From: Streptomyces melanogenes
Lineage (GTDB): Bacteria; Actinomycetota; Actinomycetes; Streptomycetales; Streptomycetaceae
Reading direction: 5' to 3'
NCBI RefSeq assembly: GCF_014649795.1
Contig: NZ_BMTS01000008.1
Location: forward strand, 310,001-374,000
Length of the DNA stretch: 64,000 bases
A model generated the notes under the pieces. It was not told the DNA's origin. It was given only the letters and a program-made list of their open reading frames with translations, and made no database searches. How positions within the stretch are numbered: the first letter of the stretch is position 1; every line of letters begins with the position of its first letter. This document shows positions 41,269 to 48,956 of this stretch, in pieces. The translations under genes were made by a program, and so were the position numbers.

Positions 41269-42600
41269 ATGACAACCGAACCCGACTCCCTGGTACGGGA
41301 GTTGAGCTCCCCCTCGGTGTGGCCGGACTCCGCCGTGAACGCGCCCGGCGGCGATGTGTCGCTCGCCGGGGTGTCCCTCGCGGAGCTGGCGGAACGGCAC
41401 GGCACGCCCGTGTACGTACTCGACGAGACGGAGGTGCGGTCCCGGGCGCGGGCCTGGCGGCGGGCGCTGCCGGACGCCGAGGTCGTCTACGCGGCGAAGG
41501 CCTTCGTGTGCCGGGCCGTGGTCGACTGGATGGCCGAGGAAGGCCTGGGGCTCGACGTCTGCTCGGCGGGCGAACTGGAGCTCGCCGCGACCCGCGGCTT
41601 CCCGCCCGAGCGCGTCGTGCTGCACGGCAACGCCAAGTCCCCGCGGGACCTGCGCACGGCGCTGCGCATCGGCGTGGGCCGGATCGTCATCGACTCGGAC
41701 TGCGAGATCGCCCGGATCGCGTCCCAAGTCCCCAAGGGCGCGGCCCAGAAGGTCCTGGTCCGGGTACTGCCGGGCATCGAGGCGGGCGCGCACCGGAAGA
41801 TCCGTACGGGGGCGGAGGGCCAGAAGTTCGGCCTGTCGATCGCGGGCGGCGACGCGGAGGACGCGGTCGTCCGCGTCCTGGGCCAGCCCGGGCTCGCACT
41901 CGCCGGTCTGCACTGCCACCTGGGCTCCCAGATCACCTCGACCGAGCCGTACGGGGAGGCGGTGCGCCGGGTGGTGGCGTTCCTGGCCCGCATCCGCGAC
42001 CGGCACGGCGTGACGCTCCCGGAGGTGGACCTGGGCGGGGGTTTCGCGGCGGCATATCTGCCGGGCGACGCGGCGCCGTCCCCGGAGGCGTACGGCCGCC
42101 GGATCACGGAGGAACTGTCCGCCGCCTGCGCCGATTTCGCGTATCCCCTGCCCCGACTCATGGTCGAGCCGGGCCGCTCGATCATGGCTCCGGCCGGGGT
42201 GGCGCTGTACCGCGTCCTGTCAGTGAAGCGCACCGGCGCGCAGGTGTTCGTCGCGGTCGACGGCGGGATGAGCGACAACCCGCGCCCGGCGCTGTACGGG
42301 GCGAGGTACACGGTCCGCATGGTCGGCCGTACGACGGCGGCGCCGATGCGCGCCACGACGGTGGTCGGGCGGCACTGCGAGGCGGGCGACATCCTGGCGG
42401 AGGACGTCGAACTGCCGGAGGACGTACGCCCAGGGGACGTCCTCGCCGTACCGGCGTCCGGGGCGTACCAGGTCTCGATGGCGTCGGGCTACAACATGAC
42501 GGGTCGGCCGCCGGTGGTGGCGGTATCCGGGGGCAGGTCGCGGCTGCTGCTGCGGCGGGAGACGTTCGAGGACCAGAAGGCGAGGGATGTGGGGGTGTGA
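41269..42600 (+). CDS. lysA: Diaminopimelate decarboxylase (type III PLP)
   Basis: A 443-residue fold-type III PLP enzyme (EC 4.1.1.20) making lysine from meso-DAP. The PLP lysine lies in VVYAAKAFVCRA, HCHLGSQI is the phosphate-side motif, DLGGGFAAAYLPG follows, and VGRHCEAGDIL carries the catalytic Cys (CxxGD). GAYQVSMASGYN closes the active site. GGAGGGA precedes the ATG. Streptomyces usually carries a lysA next to hom elsewhere, so this may be a second copy or a related decarboxylase (ornithine/arginine type); the motif set favours DAP. Confidence 0.85.
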   Translation: MTTEPDSLVRELSSPSVWPDSAVNAPGGDVSLAGVSLAELAERHGTPVYVLDETEVRSRARAWRRALPDAEVVYAAKAFVCRAVVDWMAEEGLGLDVCSAGELELAATRGFPPERVVLHGNAKSPRDLRTALRIGVGRIVIDSDCEIARIASQVPKGAAQKVLVRVLPGIEAGAHRKIRTGAEGQKFGLSIAGGDAEDAVVRVLGQPGLALAGLHCHLGSQITSTEPYGEAVRRVVAFLARIRDRHGVTLPEVDLGGGFAAAYLPGDAAPSPEAYGRRITEELSAACADFAYPLPRLMVEPGRSIMAPAGVALYRVLSVKRTGAQVFVAVDGGMSDNPRPALYGARYTVRMVGRTTAAPMRATTVVGRHCEAGDILAEDVELPEDVRPGDVLAVPASGAYQVSMASGYNMTGRPPVVAVSGGRSRLLLRRETFEDQKARDVGV

Positions 42601-42627
42601 CGGCTCCTTTCAGGGACCGGGCGGGGC

Positions 42628-43734
42628 TCACCCCATGACGTCCCCGAACCGGACGTCGTAGGAGGTGGCCGAGGTCATCTCGGCGAGCAGCCGCTCGCCC
42701 TCGGCGGCCACCTCGTCGCGCCGGGCGCGGGAGAGGGACCCGAACGGCTGAACGGTGAGGACGGCGTGCTCCTTGCCCTCCTCCAGGCGCCACACCCCGG
42801 CGAGGAAGCCGTCCACGAGGAGGGTGGAGAAGGCCTGGTTGCCCTTCCAGGAGCGGCCCCAGTGCTCGGCCGGGATCACCCGCGTACGGTCGGCGTGCGA
42901 CAGCAGCAGGTTGTCGAACTCCGGCAGGAAGCGCGGCGGGGCCGGGGTGTCCTCGTCGGGGCGGGGCGCGTCGGGCAGGTCGAAGAGCTCGACCCCGTTC
43001 TCGTCACGGAAGGTGACGAGAACGGGCCGCAACCGCTCGAAGACCTCACCCAGCCGGGTCAGTCCGGCCCAGGTCTGCATGTCCTTGAACGAGGCGGGCC
43101 CGAACGCGGCGAGATAGCGCAGCACGGTGTCGTCCGGGGCCGGAACGGGCCCCGGCGCCCGACCCAGCCAGTGCTCGGCGGTGGTCAGCGCCACGCGCCC
43201 GCTGCGCCCCCACAGCCCGCGCGGCGTGACCTGCACGAGCGGCAGCGCGCAGCGCGCGGCGAGGGAGAGCGCGAAGGGCGTGGCGTCGGGCCACTGCTCG
43301 CTCAGCACGTCCCGGATCTCCTTCATGGTGTACGGCCGCTCCTCCACCAGCCCGCGCACGGTCTCGGCGAGCCGCTCCAGGTCCACGCCCTCCAGCTGCC
43401 CCCGGAACTGCTTGAGCTCGCGGTCGCGGGCGGCCTGGACGAGCGGGCGCAGGGTGAGGACGTCGTCGGCGGTGTGGAGGTGGATGGTGGACCGCAGGGT
43501 CACGATCCGTACGAGCTCACGCGCCTCGATGAGTGCGGACAGCTGCTCCGGCCGGAACCCGGCGAGCCGGGCCCACAGCGCGAAGTACGGCGGCTTCACG
43601 TTCTGCGCCTGCAGCCCGACGAGATGCGCGACGGCTTCCTTCGGCCCGAGCGCGTCGGTCCGGCGCAGGAGGTGCTGCCGGTCGAGGGTGGCGCGGTTGA
43701 GGGCGCGGGGGGTGAGCGTTGTCTGGGGGGCCAT
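42628..43734 (-). CDS. Winged-helix DNA glycosylase-like protein (AlkZ/HTH_42 family)
   Basis: A 368-residue protein with the AlkZ fold. HLVGLQAQNVKPPYF contains the QxQ motif (LQAQ) used for base excision by AlkZ. TLRSTIHLHTADD, RSGRVALTTAEHWLG, DDTVLRYLAAFGPASFKDMQTWAGL and FLPEFDNLLLSHADR are family landmarks, each containing a winged-helix element. AlkZ unhooks azinomycin cross-links; most homologues excise bulky or alkylated bases. ATG 43734 is divergent from the CorA gene. Whether this copy has glycosylase activity is unknown, but the catalytic glutamines are present. Confidence 0.82.
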   Translation of the reverse strand: MAPQTTLTPRALNRATLDRQHLLRRTDALGPKEAVAHLVGLQAQNVKPPYFALWARLAGFRPEQLSALIEARELVRIVTLRSTIHLHTADDVLTLRPLVQAARDRELKQFRGQLEGVDLERLAETVRGLVEERPYTMKEIRDVLSEQWPDATPFALSLAARCALPLVQVTPRGLWGRSGRVALTTAEHWLGRAPGPVPAPDDTVLRYLAAFGPASFKDMQTWAGLTRLGEVFERLRPVLVTFRDENGVELFDLPDAPRPDEDTPAPPRFLPEFDNLLLSHADRTRVIPAEHWGRSWKGNQAFSTLLVDGFLAGVWRLEEGKEHAVLTVQPFGSLSRARRDEVAAEGERLLAEMTSATSYDVRFGDVMG

Positions 43735-43955
43735 ACGGGCACGGTAGTGGGGATTGAGGACAGATTCTGTCCGCGATGGAAGGAGAGAGGTGGCGGTGGC
43801 CTAGGTCAAGGAACGGGGCGGCCGCATCCGTGAGGACGCCGAGCCTGTGCCATTTGAGCCGTATATCCTGCACCGAGACCAGGCGGGCACACTCCGACAC
43901 ACCCCGGCCCGCCGCGGAAGGCCGCCGGAGGCGGTCGCGCGCGGGAGGTGAAGCC

Positions 43956-44213
43956 ATGACCCAGCAAGGTGCCGGCGGGGGTGTGGGGACGCCGCGACCG
44001 GGCGGGGCCGGCCCGGGTGGCGCGATGACCGGGCGGCGAAGCACCACGGGCCGGGTGGCGCGATGATCGAACGAGAAGCCGCTCCGGGGCGGGTGACGCG
44101 ATGACCGTACGAGAAGCCGCTCCGGGGCGGGTGGCGCCATGTCGAGCGGGAAGCCGGCTCGGGCACGGTGACGCCACACCCAAGCGAGAAACCGCCCCGG
44201 GCCGGGTGACGCC
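43956..44213 (+). repeat. 38-bp tandem repeat array upstream of and abutting the CorA start
   Basis: Units lie at 44020-44057, 44058-44095, 44096-44133, 44134-44170 (37 bp), 44171-44208, with the sixth at 44209 running into the CorA gene. A start codon occupies the same offset in five of the six: ATG at 44025, 44063, 44101 and 44139, and the GTG at 44214. Before the array an ATG at 43956 follows a strong GGGAGGTGAAGCC site in frame with CorA but stops at 44064-44066. The array looks like expansion across an original N-terminal coding region. Confidence 0.8.
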
Positions 44214-45389
44214 GTGACCGCGCGAGGGGAAGGAGACGGCGGCTATTCTCCGCCGCCGCCGAAGAAGCACTCCTGGCGGCGCCAGCTCGCCCCGCCGCCG
44301 AATCCGCCCGCGTCCACGCCCCCGGCGACCACGGCATCGGCCGCCCCCGGTCCCGTACGCCACGACCACCGCAGCGTCGTGGAGTCCGCGCTGTACCGGG
44401 ACGGCCGCCGCGTCTCGTCCCCCGACACGCTCGCCGAGACGTTTCGGCGGCTGCGCGAGACGCCGGACGGCATGGCGTGGATCGGCCTGCACCGCCCGTC
44501 GGAGACGGAACTGCTCTCGCTGGCCGAGGAGTTCGACCTCCACCCGCTCGCGGTGGAGGACGCCCTGGAGGCCCACCAGCGCCCGAAGCTCGAACGGTAC
44601 GGCGAGACCCTCTTCGTCGTCCTGCGCGCGGCCCGCTATCTGGACGCCCCCGAGGAGGTCGACTTCGGCGAGCTGCACGTCTTCATCGGCCGCGACTTCC
44701 TCATCACGGTCCGCCACGGCGCCGCCCCCGACCTGTCGGCGGTGCGCCGCCGCATGGAGGAGACACCGGAGCTGCTGGCGCTCGGCCCGGAAGCGGTGCT
44801 GTACGCGATCCTGGACGCGGTGGTGGACGGCTACGTACCCGTCGTCTCCGGCGTCCAGAACGACATCGACGAGATCGAGACGGAAGTCTTCCGCGGCGAC
44901 CCCGAGGTGTCCCGCCGCATCTACGAACTCTCCCGAGAAATCGTCGAGTTCCAGCGCGCCACCCGCCCCCTGGTCGGCATGCTGCACGGCCTGATGGCGG
45001 GCTTCGCCAAGTACGGCACGGACGAGGAACTCCAGCGCTACCTCCGCGACGTAGCCGACCACGTCACCCACACCAGCGAGCGGGTGGACGGCTTCCGCCA
45101 GGCCCTCACGGAGATCCTCACGGTCAACGCGACCCTGGTCACCCAGCAACAGAACGCGGAGATGCGGGCGTTGGCGGAGGCGGGCTTCGAGCAGAACGAG
45201 GAGATCAAGAAGATCTCGTCTTGGGCGGCTATTTTGTTTGCTCCCACGTTGGTGGGGACGATCTACGGGATGAACTTCGAGCGGATGCCCGAGCTGGGGT
45301 GGGCGTACGGGTATCCGTTCGCGATTCTGCTGATGGCGGGGGTGTGCGTGAGTCTGTACTTCATTTTCAAGCGGCGGGATTGGCTGTAG
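44214..45389 (+). CDS. corA: CorA-type magnesium/cobalt channel
   Basis: A 391-residue CorA family protein with the selectivity motif YGMNFE and two terminal membrane helices (SWAAILFAPTLVGTIYGMNF, GYPFAILLMAGVCVSLYFIF). The cytoplasmic funnel has DLHPLAVEDALEAHQRPKLERYGETLFVVLRA. Pentameric Mg2+/Co2+ channels are the family role. The N-terminal about 50 residues are Pro-rich and low complexity. The GTG at 44214 lies in the last unit of the tandem repeat, so the true start is doubtful; a downstream start cannot be excluded. Confidence 0.85.
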   Translation: MTARGEGDGGYSPPPPKKHSWRRQLAPPPNPPASTPPATTASAAPGPVRHDHRSVVESALYRDGRRVSSPDTLAETFRRLRETPDGMAWIGLHRPSETELLSLAEEFDLHPLAVEDALEAHQRPKLERYGETLFVVLRAARYLDAPEEVDFGELHVFIGRDFLITVRHGAAPDLSAVRRRMEETPELLALGPEAVLYAILDAVVDGYVPVVSGVQNDIDEIETEVFRGDPEVSRRIYELSREIVEFQRATRPLVGMLHGLMAGFAKYGTDEELQRYLRDVADHVTHTSERVDGFRQALTEILTVNATLVTQQQNAEMRALAEAGFEQNEEIKKISSWAAILFAPTLVGTIYGMNFERMPELGWAYGYPFAILLMAGVCVSLYFIFKRRDWL

Positions 45390-45437
45390 GCGTCACGCCG
45401 GACCTGATGATCAACTTCGCTCATGCGAACGCCTGCA

Positions 45438-45457
45438 AGGACCCGTTTCGGGGTCCT
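45438..45457 (+). terminator. Hairpin after corA; followed by GGGGAGAAT repeats
   Basis: AGGACCC and GGGTCCT form a 7-bp stem with a 6-nt loop. Immediately after, GGGGAGAAT occurs twice 12 bp apart (45459-45479). The rest to 45745 has no gene. Confidence 0.5.
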
Positions 45458-45745
45458 GGGGAGAATCTGGGGAGAATGCGCGGCCTTGGGGAGCAGGCCA
45501 TCACTGCCGTCACCTGCTGTTCTGCACCTCCCGTATGACGCGGCGCGCCCGAGCGGCTTCGGTCAACCGTCACCGAGGGTGACCCACAGGGCCGCAAAGG
45601 CGTCAGCGCCCAGGAGAGCTCGTTTTCTCCATCAGCCCCCCTCGACGATGGCGGACACCGGCAGCCGGAGTCCGCGATTGAGGCGTGGACCTCGTCATCG
45701 GTTACGGCGGGGCCGCGATCGTCCGGTCTGGCGTCGCCGGGGACG

Positions 45746-46165
45746 TCACTTCCTGCGCCGCTGTCCGATCCGGATGAGGAATTCGTTTTCCTCGGGGAAG
45801 GTGTCGTTGTCGCTGAAGTCGGTCAGCCGGTGCTTCACGGCGGCCTCGAAGTCTTTCAGGCGGGCGCCGAAGAGGTGGGGTGCAGCGAAGGACGTGGAGT
45901 AGAGGTAGCCGAGGATGCTCTCGGCGGTCCAGGTGCGCTGTACGGGGACGCGGAGTTCCGCGACCTCGTTGAAGGGCGACTCCGCCATGATCTCGCCGTA
46001 GGGGCGGTTGTGGTGCTGGAAGGTCCCGGATCCAGCGCGCCGCTCCTCGCCGAGGAAGCTCTTCACCACACCCCGGACGGCTTGCTTCCATGGGCTGCCA
46101 GCGACCCAGAACCCGAGAATGTGTGGCAGCGTGCCCTTGCGCGCCTGTGCAGCCGGGAGACCCGG
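45746..46165 (-). pseudogene. C-terminal stump of a class I SAM methyltransferase
   Basis: AVRGVVKSFLGEERRAGSGT, RVPVQRTWTAESILGYLYST, SFAAPHLFGARLKDFE and DTFPEENEFLI are the C-terminal half of YafE-like methyltransferases. The entire SAM-binding N-terminus is missing. The break point near 46165 coincides with the start of the restriction gene region. This suggests that acquisition of the defence island truncated the gene. Confidence 0.65.
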
Positions 46166-46268
46166 CTCCCGACACGTCACCGCTACTGATCCAGTCGAGG
46201 ACGAGGACGCACGCACCCCGAGGGTGGAAAATGGGTCGTCCGGGACTCAGCGGGGGGGGAAGACACGC

Positions 46269-48851
46269 GTGCACGCGCAGGAGACCACATTCAACGAACT
46301 CGTCCAGGGCGAGAAGCAGTACCAAGTGCCGCTCTATCAGCGCACCTACAGCTGGCAGCGGGATGAGTTGCAGCAACTCTGGGACGATGTTCAGGAGTTA
46401 GTTGAGGAGCACTTGGAAGGACGGCCCCCAGCCGCGCACTTCCTCGGCTCCGTGGTGCTGGCACCAGGCCGGATCACCGCTGGCGGCATGCAGCGTTGGC
46501 TTGTTGTCGACGGCCAGCAGCGGCTCACCACCCTCATGCTGGCCTTCACGGCGTTGCGCGACAGCCACCGAGAACGTGGCGCGGAGCAGAAGGCCGAGCG
46601 CATCCATGACCTCGTGCTCGTCAACAAATACCGAAGCGGCGACGACCACTATCGGCTTCTGCCCACGCAAGCGGACCGCGACGCCTTCACCGCCTGTGTC
46701 GAGAGTTCACCCAGGGCAGGCGGCCCCGGCAACGTGGGCGCCGCCTACCGGTTCTTCCTGGGCGCCCTCGCAGAAGGCCAGGAAAACGCCGGTGATACGT
46801 GGACGGACGCGGTGGAGACCGTGCTGAGCGGTCTGCTGTCGATCGTGGAGATCACCGCGTCGGAGGGCGACAACGTTTACCGGATCTTCGAGTCGATCAA
46901 CAACACGGGGGTCGGACTCAGCCAGAGCGACCTCCTGCGCAACTACCTCTTCATGTGTCTGCCGACCCGGGGCGAGTCTGTCTACCAGAATCTGTGGCTG
47001 CCCATGCAGGAACGGCTGGGCCCCGCCAACCTCGAACTCCTCGTCTGGCTTGACCTGGTGGTGGCCGGCAACAGCCGGGCGAAGCAGAGCGAGATCTACC
47101 GGGACCAGAAGAAGCGCCTGGAGCCCCTGAGTTCCGACGAAGCGGCCCTGGAGGCCGAGATCGCCTCCCTCGCCCGCCGGGCGGAGCGTCTGATGCGGAT
47201 CCTGGAACCCGAACGGGAGCCCGACCCGGAGCTGCGCGAAGTACTGGAGAGGCTCTCCCGGTGGGGCGGTCAGACCCACTACCCGCTCGCGCTCCATCTG
47301 CTCGACCGCGTGGATGACGGGCAAGCCACACCGCACCAGGCCGCCCGTGCACTGGTATACGCCGAGAGCTACATGGTGCGGCGCCTGTTCACCGGGCACT
47401 CCACCACGGGCAGCAACCGGGTGTTCATGGAGATGGCCAAGGAGATGGAGAAGGACGACGACCCGGCCGAGGCCGTAAGCCGGTTCCTGTCGAAGAGCAA
47501 GACGGGTGCCCGCGTCTGGCCCGACGACAACGCCGTCCGCGAGGCGATCCGCACCCGGCCCTTCTACAAGGCGGGCCGCAGCAACCAGCGGTTCCAGGTG
47601 CTGCGCAGGCTGGAGGAGAGCTACGGAGCCAGCGAACCGATCGACTACGCCAAGGCGCACCTGACCGTCGAGCACGTGCTGCCGCAGAGACCCGCACACC
47701 AGTGGCTGGACCTGCTGGCCGAGGAGACCGAGGACGGACAGGGCCCCGAGGAACTCCACGCCCTACTGGTCCACACCCTGGGCAACCTGACCCTCTCGGC
47801 CGACAACGCGAAGCTCTCGAACCATCCGTTCCGCCGCAAGCAGGAGATCCTGGACTTCAGCTCCCTGCGGATGAACCAGGAGATCGCGGGGCGGGAGCGC
47901 TGGGGCAAGGCGGAGATCCTTGATCGTGCCGCTGCCCTCGCCGACCGGGTGGTACGGCTGTGGCCCGGCCCCGTCGCGGGCACGGTCCCGGTGGACGACG
48001 AGTGGTCCGGCTGGAAGGAGCTGCGGGCTGCGCTTCTCGCCATGCCGGCCGGGACGTGGACGACGTACGGTGATGTCGCGGCGCTGATCGGCACCCACGC
48101 CGTCCCGGTCGGCCAGCATCTGGCGTCCAAGGTGGGCCTGCACGGCGCCTACCGGGTACTGACGGCGGACGGCCGCGTCTCGGCGGGCTTCAGGTGGCCG
48201 GATAGCCAGCACCTCGGTGATGTGCGAGCCCGTCTGGAGGCCGAGGGAGTTTCCTTCGACGACGCAGGCCGGGCCCGCCGATCCCACCGCCTGACCACCT
48301 CCGACCTGGCGGCCCTGCTGGGCAAGGACGTCTCCGATGAGGCCGAGCCGTCACCGCGGGCCGACGACGAGCAGCTGTCGGCTGCCGGCCGGTTCGAAAC
48401 GCAACTGCGCGACAACCAGACAGAGGAGACCGTCAACGGCGTCCTGGATGCCCTGCGCTTCTGGGAGCATCAGGGCGGTCATCTCGCCTACGGCCGAGCA
48501 AGCGAGACCAGTTGCTTCCCCACAGTGCGTTTCGGCAACGCCCCCGCTTCCCGAGAGCTGTGGCCCCTGGCTCTCTACCCGGTCTCCGGCACCGTCGAGG
48601 TTGTATTCCAGTATCTGAAGAAGCGTCCCCCGTTCGATGACGAGCCGCTGCGGCGCGAGTTGATGAACCGCCTGAACGAGATCGATGGCATCGACCTGGC
48701 CGAGGCGAAACTGGACCTTCGCCCGTCCTTCGCGGTGGAGGTCTTCGCCGCGCACAGCGAGGAGATCTGCGCGGTGCTGGAATGGTTCGCGCATACGGCG
48801 GCCCTGGCGGAGGCCCGCCGTATGGTGGACGAGAACCCGGGCACTCCCTGA
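46269..48851 (+). CDS. GmrSD-type type IV restriction enzyme with internal alkyltransferase-like domain
   Basis: An 860-residue fusion. Residues 1-225 form a DUF262 (GmrS) domain with VPLYQRTYSW, VVDGQQRLTTLM (DGQQR at 81-85) and ESINNTGVGLSQSDLLRNYL. About residues 440-545 are DUF1524 (GmrD), an HNH nuclease: TVEHVLPQ...HTLGNLTL...NAKLSN..F. About 580-665 is an MGMT DNA-binding fold, PAGTWTTYGDVAALIGTH and PVGQHLASKV, but the PCHRV motif is GAYRVL, so the alkyl-acceptor Cys is absent (ATL-like). The last 150 residues are a separate alpha/beta domain. GmrSD enzymes cleave modified phage DNA. ATL adds recognition of alkylated or bulky bases. GTG 46269 is the likely start. Intact. Confidence 0.85.
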   Translation: MHAQETTFNELVQGEKQYQVPLYQRTYSWQRDELQQLWDDVQELVEEHLEGRPPAAHFLGSVVLAPGRITAGGMQRWLVVDGQQRLTTLMLAFTALRDSHRERGAEQKAERIHDLVLVNKYRSGDDHYRLLPTQADRDAFTACVESSPRAGGPGNVGAAYRFFLGALAEGQENAGDTWTDAVETVLSGLLSIVEITASEGDNVYRIFESINNTGVGLSQSDLLRNYLFMCLPTRGESVYQNLWLPMQERLGPANLELLVWLDLVVAGNSRAKQSEIYRDQKKRLEPLSSDEAALEAEIASLARRAERLMRILEPEREPDPELREVLERLSRWGGQTHYPLALHLLDRVDDGQATPHQAARALVYAESYMVRRLFTGHSTTGSNRVFMEMAKEMEKDDDPAEAVSRFLSKSKTGARVWPDDNAVREAIRTRPFYKAGRSNQRFQVLRRLEESYGASEPIDYAKAHLTVEHVLPQRPAHQWLDLLAEETEDGQGPEELHALLVHTLGNLTLSADNAKLSNHPFRRKQEILDFSSLRMNQEIAGRERWGKAEILDRAAALADRVVRLWPGPVAGTVPVDDEWSGWKELRAALLAMPAGTWTTYGDVAALIGTHAVPVGQHLASKVGLHGAYRVLTADGRVSAGFRWPDSQHLGDVRARLEAEGVSFDDAGRARRSHRLTTSDLAALLGKDVSDEAEPSPRADDEQLSAAGRFETQLRDNQTEETVNGVLDALRFWEHQGGHLAYGRASETSCFPTVRFGNAPASRELWPLALYPVSGTVEVVFQYLKKRPPFDDEPLRRELMNRLNEIDGIDLAEAKLDLRPSFAVEVFAAHSEEICAVLEWFAHTAALAEARRMVDENPGTP

Positions 48852-48956
48852 CGCTCTCCGTGCCCCCTTCAGTGGGGTGTGGGGCGACAGCACCCTGCTG
48901 GCCCCACGCACGTCACGCATGGGGCCGGCAACCATGGCGTGTGGGACCGATGAACA

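Noticed and set aside
44020..44208. Regular 38-bp repeats as a CRISPR array
   Set aside because: The units are contiguous without spacers and no cas gene is present; it is a tandem repeat.
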